DNA of 64,000 nt from Astur gentilis (Eukaryota > Chordata > Aves > Accipitriformes > Accipitridae): contig NC_064880.1 in NCBI RefSeq assembly GCF_929443795.1, forward strand, positions 47,446,105-47,510,104, read 5' to 3'. A model generated the notes under the pieces. The model was not told the DNA's origin. It made no database searches and was given only the letters and a program-made list of their open reading frames with translations. This document shows, piece after piece, positions 13,987 to 25,631 of the stretch (within the stretch, counting starts at the first letter, position 1; each line of letters opens with the position of its first letter). A program made the translations under genes and the position numbers.

Positions 13987-14129
13987 TTCTATTAAACAAC
14001 ATCCGTTCCCCCCCAACTATTTTAGTACCTCCCTGGCCATGACTTGCAGCAGTAATGCTGTTCTCAGTCTCCCCATTTTTCAGTGTTATTTTTAGTTTAC
14101 ACAGAGATATTTCACCTGTCATGCAACCC
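13987..14129 (+). repeat. 143-bp direct duplication, copy 1
   Basis: Begins ttctattaaacaacatccg and ends cacctgtcatgcaaccc. It recurs at 14861-15003 with only two mismatches seen by eye, and the two starts are 874 bp apart. It is non-coding and resembles no repeat family I know, and the sequence between the copies is unrelated to it. Confidence 0.95.
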
Positions 14130-14860
14130 TTCCTGAATCAGTTTCCCACAGTGAGATGTACTGAAAGACTTTGAAATGAGAATCCTTGCCATGTCATTTA
14201 AGAGACACTGAACAGAAGTAGCATCTTTTTTCATCCCTTGTTCTAACCTACTTTCCAGGCAGGATCACAAGGTATGAAAATACTTTACTTGCATGCATGT
14301 GGCTTTCACCCTGCCACTAGTCAGCCACAGCCCGTGCCCTGCCAGATAACATCTTTCAAACTGTTGACAGTACTTGAGGGCCTAAATGAGCAAGAACAGT
14401 CAGCCCGATGTCACAGGACAAAATTGTCTATTTATCCGGATACTGTGTCAAAGATAAGTAGTGTCCATCCTAACTTGTACCTACTTGACACAGTTCTAGC
14501 ACATGCAAGTCTGAATCAAAGGTAGTCTGTGACAAAAGGCTTCTGTACAAATTATTCTTACAGGACACTTGAAATGTAATGGGATCTTCTCTTCGGGGAT
14601 ACCCTCCTGTATCTCTGATTTCATATTTTTTTTCCTGCTGTAAACACATTTCAAAATTGAGGATGTACAACATGTCTCCAAGTCATAAATAACTTTGATG
14701 CTGCAAATAGGAGACATTTCTGCCCATGTAAGAAACAGAGCCCTCACCTGTAGACAGTATCTGTAATGATAGAAGAGTGAGATACAGATGACACACCTTT
14801 TAAACTTTTGTTCCTACTGCTAGAATTAGGACATTTGCCCACAATGAATTAGACTATTAG

Positions 14861-15003
14861 TTCTATTAAACAACATCCATTCCCCCCCAACTATTTTAGT
14901 ACCTCCCTGGCCATGACTTGCAGCAGTAATGCTGTTCTCAGTCTCCCCATTTTTCAGTGTTATTTTTAGTTTACAGAGAGATATTTCACCTGTCATGCAA
15001 CCC
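14861..15003 (+). repeat. 143-bp direct duplication, copy 2
   Basis: Second copy of the 13987-14129 block, in the same orientation. It has cca for ccg near the start and acagag for acacag near the end, and is otherwise identical. Similarity stops abruptly at both ends, which indicates a recent, sharply bounded duplication or an assembly artefact. Confidence 0.95.
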
Positions 15004-16698
15004 ATCCAAATTAATCTGATCTATGCTACCATAAATTCACCAAACTAGTGTTTTAATTATTATTGCAGCCTCCCTTCTTACTTTAGTTCTGCTTCACAGA
15101 GTCAAGACTATATATTTCACTCTCTCACTAATTAGTAGTCAAACTGCAGCCAGATGCACTGTTTGGGTACAGCCAAGTTAAGTGGTTGTCCTGTAGCTAG
15201 CCATCACTGTAGGGTCTCCCCTCACCCTTACCAGGATCTCCTTCAGCCTTACTGGCACAATGGCATGCATGCTCACTCCCTAACCCAGTTCTGTCAAAAT
15301 GTTTTGGTTGAGTTTAAGAACCAACTACTAAAAGTGTTTAAGCTAACCTAGATCATTTTGACAGAACCAGGCTGGTGAACAACTACATGTGCTGTTATGC
15401 TGGCAGAGCTGAGGCAGCAGTAAATTATGAAGACTAGAAAAGAGGGAAAGTAAAACGCAGAGAACATGAATCACCTGTGGTCAAACTGTACCTGGCTGTA
15501 ATTCACTAATGCATTAGTTCATGGCTTTTGCTATGCTACTCATCTTTGCCCAAATTTTGCTAAATTACTCAAAGGAAGTTTCTGTAGTTGCCCAGCTTCT
15601 TGGAAGTTTCCATGAGAGCATAGGACTCACTAGGTCATCTGCACTGCTAACAGTGGGTAACAAGTTGAAATTCCATTTTGGCTTTTTTTTCCAGCTCTGC
15701 CTCCATCTCCTGGTTCAAAGTGAGGAGTTTAGGTTTCTCTTTAGTGATGTGTTGAGAACGGTACTTGGCAGGGTGAAGCCCCAACGCGAAAGTCTGCACG
15801 CACTTACAAATAGACCAAACTTCATTAAGACTGAATACAAAAGGTCCAAATCGGGTTATATATACAATAACTGAACTGAAGCCTCATTTTGTTTGAGCAC
15901 ATTAGGAAGAATCTTCTGGGAGTGGAACCATTGCCAAATGGCTGTCCCAGTGAGTAGCTGGTTTGGATGAGTAGAGCTCAGGGAAGTTAATACCCAGTAC
16001 TGAAAGGAAGCAAGCAGGACAGGACAGAGCAGAGCTGAGAGAAAGGCCGCTGGGGAGAGCTGCTCTATAAGCCAAGTAGGGGCTGGCTTTCATAACCAAA
16101 AGAAAGCAGAGAGCAGGAGAAAAGCCCTTTGTGATGCTCCATGGTGAGCCAGTCAAAAAACCAGCTCTTTCACCCAGCATGCTCCCCTCACCTGTTTCAT
16201 TCCTGCTACTCGTACATGGCTCTGGAATTGGAGGCAAGAGCTGGAAAACAAAAAAATACAATCCCAAAATACATTTTTTCCACATTAAAAATAAAATACT
16301 GAAGCCATTGGAGTAGTAAACCGTGGAGGCATTCTCCTCATAAAATGCTACTACTTTCATTAAGCCTAGAGAGACCGCCTCTCTGTAAGTGAACTGCTAC
16401 AGTCCTGTATAACAGCTTTAAGTGACTATGCCGAGAAAGATTTGGCCCATAAAGGTAACCATGGAGAAGAAGATATGGGGTCAAGCCTATAAAAACCCAT
16501 AAAGACTAGACTCCCATCACATAAGGAGAAAATACTGCTTGAAGACTAGGACCAATACGTGCAGCTAGGCAGGAAATGCCCCTGCTACAGCTTTGCCAAG
16601 TTCAATGCGGCTTCTTGAAAGGAGACGCTGGCCTTTCTCAGTCTCACTGGCAGTGTAGTGAATAAAGAGAACATTTGAAAGAACATGAATCACCTTAC

Positions 16699-16795
16699 CA
16701 CTTCTGGAAGCACCTTCTTTGCAAGATCATGGATGGCTTTGATCACAATACATATAGATGACAGGAGGAATATGACACCCAAGATAACACAAGCT
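16699..16795 (-). CDS. TMEM163: TMEM163 internal exon, third membrane segment (97 nt)
   Basis: The acceptor is a T-run followed by cccag and the donor is gtaaggtgat. The first base completes the Ile codon split from the 35371-35462 exon. The next 32 codons read ACVILGVIFLLSSICIVIKA followed by IHDLAKKVLPEV, and the exon ends in phase 0. The first 18 or so residues form a strongly hydrophobic helix; KAIHDL and the basic KK pair begin the cytosolic or luminal loop after it. The match to vertebrate TMEM163 is nearly complete, with conservative differences in the loop (human has STRLL where this has AKKVL, from memory). Reading through the donor meets a stop after two more codons, which supports the splice call. 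The flanking introns are 18.6 kb upstream and 14.7 kb downstream. Confidence 0.98.
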
Positions 16796-19700
16796 CTGGG
16801 AAAAAAAAGAGAAAAATTAAAAGAAATGTTAAGAGCGTATTTGGAGTTGTCAACTCCCCCACTGAAGGATAACACACAACAGAATATTAATAATAAAAAA
16901 ATCTTAAAGAGCTAGAGACTTGAATTAAAGAAGACAATGAAAAGAAGTGTCCAGTTCTTCTCCAGTTCTTAAAACCTGGATTATATGTGAGAAGACAGGG
17001 CAGACCAGACGATGTTTCAGAGTGAGAGAGAAAGACATGTCTCTTCTGCTCCTGATGATTTATCTATCATCAAGTCCTCTAGAGGTCTGTTTCTCTTTGT
17101 TTGTTTTGCTAGGATCTCACATTAGAAATAATAAGGGAACTTCATTCTCTTTACCCAACCAGGACAGATGTTTGGTAAATCTGGTCAGTAGCGTAACAGA
17201 ACCTGAAACATCTGTTTCATCCCCAAATGCCCAAGAAAAAAGATTTTAAGTGCAGATATAAAAAAAAATCAGCAGGTTAGGTGCATCACTTTGTAGGTTG
17301 TCCAAGGGTCTCTCAATACCTAAATAAGGATCAGAGACTCATCAAATTAGGTGTTGTGCAGAACCAGACTCTCTATTCACACTCTGCAGAGCTTACGATA
17401 CAGTCTTATAAAAAGCAAACAAATGGGTTAATGAAGAGAAGGTAAAGTAACAGAGAATAATTAGCAAAAAATAATTAAGTTTTCCATAGGACACAGGCAC
17501 AATGAGGCTTACAAAGCACATAATGCATACCCATACTGTAAAAAATAAAACTCTTGCTTTTGTTCAAACATACAGGCCGATACTACTCTGAGATCAAGTT
17601 CCTCTTGCCATGAAATACTACAGGATATGAGGCTTTGATTCCCTTTACACAAACAATAATAGCCAGCCTTTTACAGTATTGATATATCCATAACTTCATT
17701 TTACTAATAACTCTTCATATAAAATTCTATTACTATAAGCAGATATACAGTAAGAGCAATTTTAATGTTTAAAGCATGAAATAATTAAGTGATACCTATA
17801 TGTAGACCTTTTTCTTCAATAGTTGTATTTCCTTTGTTTGTTATTCATCATTTGGTACCTATCTGTTAGCTCAGTTTATGGATGCTATAATTATTCCAGT
17901 AGCATTCTACTATTTTCAACAACTCAGACATCAGGCCATCTGGTGGTTGGCAGCACATGTAATGTTCACATCAAGCTCAATCTAGAGACTGCAGCTGAAC
18001 TGTCATTGCTCTGCCTAGGTCAGAGGACACAGCTACAGCAGTCACGTAGGTGAGTAGCTCGTCATTTTATTCCCCCACACAAGCAACACCAAACCACGCT
18101 GTGGACAATGCACATACTCCTACAGACAAGTCCTCAGTAAAGGGGCTGCCCTTCTACAGAGGAGTACAGACAATGTAGAGGCTAGCATCCTTCCTAGCAA
18201 TGGAGTGGTACACTAGACGAGGTACTTATCTCAGGTAGGCAAAACTCTGCCACACCGATTTTAAGAGAGATGTTTAACTCCTTTGCAGTAAATTGCAACA
18301 CAGCCCTCATTCTTGTTACACATAACCTGTTGTAAAAAGTAGGCAGAAAAGGCTTGAGACAGTCTGGTTACCCTGGTGTCCTTCCCCTAGACTCAGACAC
18401 AAGAACAAAAATCTGGCCTATCATCTGTGATAGAGGAAGGAACTCACAGGGTGGATGGATTCTCTGCAATCCTGCAGCAACAGGTGATCGTTAAATGGTA
18501 ATATGGATGGAAGGAAAGTTCATCTCCCAAAAAGAATGAATAAAAGTGAAAATTAGAGGCCTTTCCATTTTCCATTGCATATTTGTAAGCAGGTCTCTGT
18601 TCTGCAATAGATTCTTTTCAGAGATTTGCAGTTTCACTCTATCTGAATGAATCACCACACAGACATGTGTCCAGAGCCTCTTGACCTACTTTTGTCAAAC
18701 TCAAAACTTCTCGGTACAACCTTTATGTGTTAGTTCTGTAATATTTAGCACTGCTATAACCCAAGAAGCTTATACTGCACAATCCTTTACAATAGATTCT
18801 GTTGTAATGAATTTTTTGGGGGTGGGGGATGAGGTACAGAAACATGCTGAAAGTTCTGCTCATTTACCTGGGACAAATGCAGGCATTATTAGATAACTTG
18901 AACACAGAACTGGTCCACAAAAGTTGGCTGACTTGTCTAAAGCCATCTGCTGAGCCAGTGACAGGCTGACATAAGATACATACACTTCATGCAAGAACAT
19001 GCTGACATTTCATCCAAAAGCAATGCTGAGACAAGCTTTTCTATCATTCCCAGCAGGCTTAAACCAACATAGCCACAAATCTGTGAGTTGAAAAAACAGA
19101 TTAAACTTCCTTGTGCCAATACATATTGTTGAATGCCAAGGGTATGGGAAAGAGAAGACTGCAAAGCACCATCACTTCACCTTAGCATACCTTCTATTCC
19201 CTGTACACATCTTCCAAGGAAGACAGGCAAACATTCCCTAAGGGCCTGACAGGAGCCTTGCTGGCACAAGTCTAACGTGCCCAGGGAACCAGCACTTGCC
19301 CTGACCACCAGCTGGAGTTTGTTCTCACGGATGTTGGGAGAGTCCGGGGTTGTGTCTATAAACTCCAACCACCCAAGCCTAACAACAAATATTTTGCATC
19401 TTTGCCTATGTCAGCAGATAAGTAATGACTTCAGCAATCTTGAGCTGCTTCTCTTATTCCCCAGATCAGTTTTACCGTGTCAAAAAAATTCCCATACACC
19501 TACTTAACCAGAAATAGCTAAAAGTAGAAAGAAAAAAGGAAGGTGTTAATAGCAGTGACAGGGGTATTAATAGCAGACAGAAATGTAGTCTGAGGTTTGA
19601 ATCAGCATTCAGTCGTCATATTTAGAAAGTCTAGCTTCTCCTTTATATGCTGGCTTTTGGAATCCATAGCCATGCAAAATTCATGAGTAATGGCATAGTA

Positions 19701-22700
19701 CTTTAAGTGCAAAAATACATGTTTCTTGTCTTCTTGAGTGTATCAATTTATCTGCAAAACCACTAGAACAAAATACTGCATAGTGTCTTCTTTCAATCTC
19801 ATTTGCCAGAAAAATAATTTCTATCTAGACTGCAAATCATGCAAAATCCAGCTACAAATGTACAAAATAAGAAACCTTCAAAAATTAATCTGAAATTTTT
19901 ACTGTAGTACATAATAAAAAAATTGTAAGCTTGTTTTATTTTCAGGCCATTAGACAACGAAAACTTTAATACAAGCCTGCTAACTTCCATCTGCTAACAA
20001 TTACTCAACTGATTTGTAACTAAATAATGTTTCCAACTGCACATGAAGGGTGTTAGTGCCAAGGTTGTTGGCAAATGCAATTTCATTAATAACATTCAAT
20101 TAAATTAGATGAGCCAACTGCCATGTCTAAACAAGTTCAAGTCAGCTCAGAAGTACCCATAAAACTTAGTGAAAGAGGAGTTATACAGAAGTGAGGTTTG
20201 ACTGAAAAACTAGAGATTTTACAGACAGCCCTGGCTTGGAATCACCGTAGTGTAATAAATGCTCCTCAATCTCCAGGTTCCCCATGATCACTGTCAGCTA
20301 GTCAGACACTCTGGAGCAACTGATGGTCCACCTAATGCCCTCATATTCCAGAGCATTGGTATCTTCTTGCTGAGACATGAGAGTGCTCTCTGTCCAGTGA
20401 CACCCATGATGAACCAATCTCCACGTACCATATGCCACCAGTACCACTTACACCTGCAGCACCTATTGAAGATCATGTACTTATCTTACAGCCATTTCTA
20501 TGTGAATTAGTATAAGACCTTCCCACTAGATATCTACTACATCATTAGAGATATAATTGATCTATAAAGCAAAACAATTGATCACTACAGGTTTGACAGG
20601 CAACAGAAAAGATCTAATGAAGAATGCATGAATCTAAAATCTCCTTCACTTCCATGTAACATATTGCTTCTAAAAATAAAGAGGAACAGAGACAATTTAG
20701 TCAAAACGTTTTAAAACATAATGGAAAACCATGATTTGATTTTCAGAAACAATAAGCTTTCTGGAATCCTTCAGAATGCAGTATTTTTTAAAGAACAATG
20801 GACTAATTCAGAAAGGACAAGGTGAGGGCATCTCTCTGATATCCAGGCAATAATCAACTTTTAGGTCAACTGAAGCTCAAACTTCCAAGTTTTTTTTCTT
20901 AGAGCAATGGCGCTTGGCATGCAAGAGTAATTCAAACTATATCATTAAGTTGTTGGTAAAGACAATTTAATATTACGATTTTAACAGTGAAACCACTAAG
21001 TCTTCTTTAGTTTGCTGTAGGTCTTGGTAGCAGATCATGATCTGACAAAGATACTTCTTGATGTGATTTTGATGCAGTATTTCTATCTGAAAATCCAGAA
21101 GATAATATAAAGTATAATTCATTGTATTAAAAAATGAACTCATCAATTTTGTCAACTTTTCAATGTAACTTTGTCACAGACGAAACATCCTGTTAAATCA
21201 GTTGTACTCAGCCTCAGGCATTGAGAATAAAATTATTTGGACTTTCAAAACTGCCAAAGACTTTATACAGCTTTCAAGCTTCAGTTACTGCTAGTTCACT
21301 TCTAGTAGAATTCAGAAACATGATTATGTCTAAATCCTAAAAACTAAACTCATGTCTCCAATCTAAAGTTTGGTTCTGGGTGCACTACAACCTGACAATT
21401 TCCAAAAGACATTTTTCCAAAAGCAGTATTACAACCCATATACAACCCATTTATACCTGTACAACCCTGTAAACATCCATTTTCTATTACACCAGTCCTG
21501 GATATTTGCACTCACACCCATCTAAATAAGATCAGTGTAACTGTATTACATGACACACAGCTGCCACCTTGTCTTTTCTGTAACACATTTCCTGTATAGA
21601 GTTCTAATAGCCACAATTCTTCATTTTGATAACAAATTCTCACAACTCATAGGAAACCAGAAAAGGAAATCTATCACTGTAAGCACCCAATAGTCTTTCC
21701 CTTAATCAAAAATCTGTTACTTTGCATAAGTTAATGGCTTTTAAGCAAATAGCTATGAAAAGTACTGAGATTCAGGGGGGAGGCATCTCCACAAACTGTC
21801 AATTTTAAGGCAGCTATTAGTAAGCTAACATTTTTCTTCCTCTTTTTATCACAAAATCAATTTCCTAAGGTGAAAAAGTCCAACTATTCAATTCATTTGC
21901 ATCTAGAAGACACAGCAAAACATCCTTCTAATTAATGGATTTATCCTTAATTTTGTCTTATATAATTATTTGTTACGATTCCCTACAGGTAGTGATAAGA
22001 CTAAAATTCCGTGATATTTCCATCATAGAACTAAATACTAATCTCACTCGGATCTCTATGGTGCTCAATCTTCAATGTAATAAAGCAATTTTACCTTTGG
22101 CATGGCTCTTGCCACACTGAATACTCTTTACGTGAGTTGACCCGTTCCAGCCAAAGGGACTGCCTTTCCATGTAAGCACCAGTCAGCCTGAAGTAAGACT
22201 GCAGATTTAGACTCTCAGCTACTTGTTTTGTAACATTTTTTAAAAAATAAATAGATAATAATATTAAAGTCACAAACACAGCCCCAGTGACAAGCTCTGC
22301 TATATACTACCTCAAAAGAGATCTGGGGTAAGCTACACAAGGGTGACTGGTAACAGGGTTTTTCTCATAATAATTGACTGCTATAAAATAGCCACTGCAA
22401 AAGGCTTCCTTTCTTAATTATCAACCTGCTATCTTTCTGGCAAATGGAATACAGTAACACAGTACCAATGAGGGTTTGTAATGAAGCTCTTGGTAATTAC
22501 TCCTCTCTAAGTCAATCTACTCTTATATGCAGCAAAAGTGGTGCAACAGAATTAAGGGTTTAGAAAAAATTATTGATGCATACAAATACAATCTGCAAAA
22601 ATGTGTTAACTTTCTCTTAGTGGCTCACAGAGACAGTTGTTTTGGGGCAGTGGAGAGGGAAAGGCATCTCACATACTTGGTAGTATGTCTGTTATATCTT

Positions 22701-22980
22701 GGAACCTGTTACCACCACACTTCAAGTTCATTAAAATAGTCCCTAAGACGTGATGACACCATGTGGAATAAAACAAGATTGTCAGTAGCAGTCTAATTAC
22801 TTCCCAGTTTTGTTAACATATGATACAACTAAAATGCAGTATTAAAAACCTAACGTTCTTGTCAAATACTGCTCTATTCTCCCACCTTTTTTATTCATTG
22901 CTGTATCCCAGATTACTTGATCTTTTCTGATTACATGGGTTATTTGCGTTTTTGTTACTTTTACCAGTGTAAAGAACCTC

Positions 22981-23190
22981 ACAGAACCATAGAACAGCCC
23001 AGGTTGGAAGGGACCTCAAAAAATCATCTGGTCCAACATTTCATGGGAAGGGGAACCTAGATGAGATTATCTAGCACCCTGTCCAATTGCATCTTGAAAA
23101 CCTCCCACTATGAGAACTCTACCACATCCCTGGGGAAGTTGCTCCAGTAATTGATTGTTCTTACTGTAAAAAAAAATTATTTCTTGTATC
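22981..23190 (-). mobile_element. CR1 LINE 3' fragment (minus orientation)
   Basis: The plus-strand text begins with the reverse complement of the CR1 3' end (ccataga, then aggttggaagggacctca). It continues through recognisable diverged CR1 3' sequence (ccctggggaagttgctccag, then a decayed atttcttgtatcaag). It is about 210 bp, 5'-truncated as most CR1 copies are, and clearly more diverged than the copy at 24.3-25.6 kb. Confidence 0.9.
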
Positions 23191-23571
23191 AAGATTACTT
23201 ACCTTATTCATTGAAAACATCACTTACCTTATTCATGGAAAACATTTTAATAATTTCAGCAGAGCTACAGAAGTAAACATGACAAAGAGAACTGTGAGAA
23301 AAGTCATTATAAACCACTAGCATTTGTGTTAATATTCTTGAGGTAGAAACTATATTCTTACATTTGGAAGCTGCCATCAAAACAAGCTTTAGTTCCTCAT
23401 CCAATTCTCTGGCGGCTACGATACTATAAATGAAAGATAATACTCCTAATTCCTACAGACAATCCTGTTACCTTCCAAGAGCCAGTTTACATTAGTTTAT
23501 TTTAATTCTGTATTTTCTTGATTGTTAAGAATCTTACCATGACATATTTTTCTAAAAGAAATGAGTTTTCT

Positions 23572-23762
23572 ACCATGGGAATAGTGAAACGTTTTGCCCA
23601 GAGAGGTTGTAGAGTCTCCATCCTTGGAAGTTTTCAAGGCCTAAATGGATAAAGTTCTGAGTAACCTATTCTGATCTCACAGCTGACTGCTTTGAGCAAG
23701 AGTCTGGGCTAGAGACCTTCAGAGGACCCTTCCAACCTGAATTATCCTATGATCCTGTGAAT
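23572..23762 (+). mobile_element. CR1 LINE 3' fragment (plus orientation)
   Basis: This reads in the CR1 sense direction: ttgcccagagaggttgtaga, later tttgagcaagagtctgggct, and then the 3' end cccttccaacctgaattatc followed by ctatgatcctgtga, close to the 8-bp terminal repeat of CR1. It is diverged and 5'-truncated. It points opposite to both neighbouring copies. Confidence 0.9.
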
Positions 23763-24421
23763 TTTTATTCATGAAATCTTTATCTCTGCAGGCTCTGTCA
23801 AGATCTTTCAGCTCTAATGGCTCCTAATAGCCCACAGAAAAGGAAAAGTTAAAATCTCTACTGGCTGTTTTCACTGCTGGAGTGAAAAGGTAGTGTTAAA
23901 ACTATACTTTGCAAGAAACTGTAACTTCGCATTAAAATGAGCTGCAGGCCAGTAAGAGCAATATGAGATCTAAGCTCAGGAGTAATCTGAGCTTTTTCAG
24001 CAAAGCTGAGAAAATCAGTTTTATGATGGACACAGGATTTAATTTCTGAATAAACCCACTAATGAAAATTCTGGAGTTTAAGAAAAAAAAATAATTTAAA
24101 AGTAATTAATTCAATAAAAATTATAAATGTGCTAACTACTGTTTCCCTATGATTTGAAAGGATTTTAGTATTAGTGGGTGACAGAGTGAATATCATGTAT
24201 GGAATCATTCAGGGGAAGTCATATGGCACAATAGGCAAGGCAATTTTCCAAGAGTTAGGAAAATATTTTTGAGCATACAGTTTTCATTCACTCTCTAATT
24301 CTCTATATTTCTATACATTTGTCTCAATTGTTTTCAGTGCCTAGCCACATAGAATCGTTCAGGTTGGAAAAGACCTTTAATATCATCAAGTCCAACCGTC
24401 AACCCAACACCACCATGCCCA

Positions 24422-25615
24422 CTAAACCACGTCCGTAAGTGCCAAGTCTATGCGTTTTTTGAACACTTCCAGGGATGGTGACACCATCACTTCCCTGGGC
24501 AGCCTGTTCCATTGCCTGACAACCCTTTCAGTAAAGAAATTATTCCTAATATCCAATCTAAACCTACCCTGGCACAACTTGAGGCTATTGCCTCTCATCC
24601 TATCACTAGTCACTTGACAGAAGAGACCAACACCCACCTTGCTACAACCTCCTTTCAGGTAGTTGTAGAGAGCGATAAGGTCTCCCCTCAGCTTCCTTTT
24701 CTCCAGACTAAACAACCCCAGATCCCTCAGCTGCTCCTCACAAGACTTGTGCTCTAGACCCTTCATCAGCTTTGTTGCCCTTCTCTGGACACACTCCAGC
24801 ACCTCAATGTCTTTCTTGTAGTGAGGGGCCCAAAACTGAACACAGTACTCGTAGTGTGGCCTCACCAGTGCCCAGTACAGGGGAACAATCACTTCCCTGC
24901 TCCCGCTGGCCACACTATTTCTGATACAGGCCAGGATGCCGTTGGCCTTCTTGGCCACCTGGGCACACTGCCAGCTCATATTCAGCTGGCTGTCAAACAG
25001 CCCCCTCAGGTCTTTTTCTGCCAGGCAGCTTTCCAGCCACTCTTCCCCAAGCCTGTAGCGCTGCATGGAGTTGTTTTGACCCAAGTGCAGGACCTGGCAC
25101 TTGGCCTTGTTGAACCTCATACAACTGGCCTCGGCCCATAGATCCAGCCTGTCCAGATCCCTCTGTAGAGCTTTCCTGCCCTCCAGCAGATCAACACTCC
25201 CACCCAACTTGGTGTCATCCACAAACTTACTGAGGGTACACTCGATCCCCTCGTCCAGATCATTGATAAAGGTATTAAAGAGAACTGGGCCCAAAACTGA
25301 GCCCTGGGGAACACCACTTGTGACCGGCCGCCAAGTGGATTTAACTCCGTTCACCACTACCCTCTGGGCTCGTCCATCCAGCCAGTTTTTTACCCCGCAA
25401 AGAGTCTTGTCTAAGCTATGAGCTGCCAGCTTCTCAAGGAGTATGCCATGAGAGACAGTGTCAAAGGCCTTACTGAAGTCCAGGTAGACAACATCCACAG
25501 CCTTTCCCTCATCCACTAGGTGGGTCACCTGGTCATAGAAAATCAGATTGGTCAAACAGGACCTGCCTTTCATGAACCCATGCTGGCTGGGCCTGATCGC
25601 CTGATTGTCCTGCAA
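24422..25615 (-). pseudogene. CR1 reverse-transcriptase ORF, N-terminally truncated (397 codons)
   Basis: This is the C-terminal half of the CR1 ORF2 protein, which normally joins an AP-type endonuclease to a reverse transcriptase. Visible in order are QHGF-KGRSCLTNL (residues 11-24), palm motif A DFSKAFD (46-52), GVPQGSVLGP (101-110), catalytic FVDD (131-134), then the conserved tail with LVRPHYEYCVQFWAP, RRATKLMKGLEH, FSLEKRKLRGDL and WNRLPREV before the stop. The usual CR1 catalytic box is FADD; the Ala-to-Val change leaves both aspartates in place. The nominal first codon is TTG and the frame stays open about 22 codons further, so this is a cut-off frame and not a true start. Without the endonuclease it is very unlikely to mobilise itself. 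Confidence 0.93.
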
Positions 25616-25631
25616 CAGTACATGTTGCAGG
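25609..25631. repeat. Small perfect palindrome at the CR1 5' border
   Basis: Arms of 9 bp (cctgcaaca and tgttgcagg) with a 5-nt loop sit where similarity to CR1 fades out. This may be part of the element or a product of 5'-end joining during insertion. Confidence 0.6.

Larger units (their letters stand above)
2030..16698 (-). other. TMEM163 intron (14.7 kb)
   Basis: Bounded by the donor at 16698 and the acceptor at 2030. It holds a T23 run at 3032-3054, a CpG-rich patch and enhancer-like sequence at about 5.2-6.4 kb, a short (CA)n, and the duplicated 143-bp segment at 13987 and 14861. Open frames of 130-155 codons occur on both strands at 10.0-11.2 kb and 15.9-16.4 kb, but none resembles a known protein. 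Apart from these I see no features. Confidence 0.85.

Noticed and set aside
15902..16360. Minus-strand frame of 152 codons
   Set aside because: Not similar to any protein I know; it ends close to an exon but is not continuous with it and has no coding-like features.
24512..25421. Plus-strand frames of 81-106 codons over the CR1
   Set aside because: Antisense shadows of the CR1 reverse-transcriptase frame.
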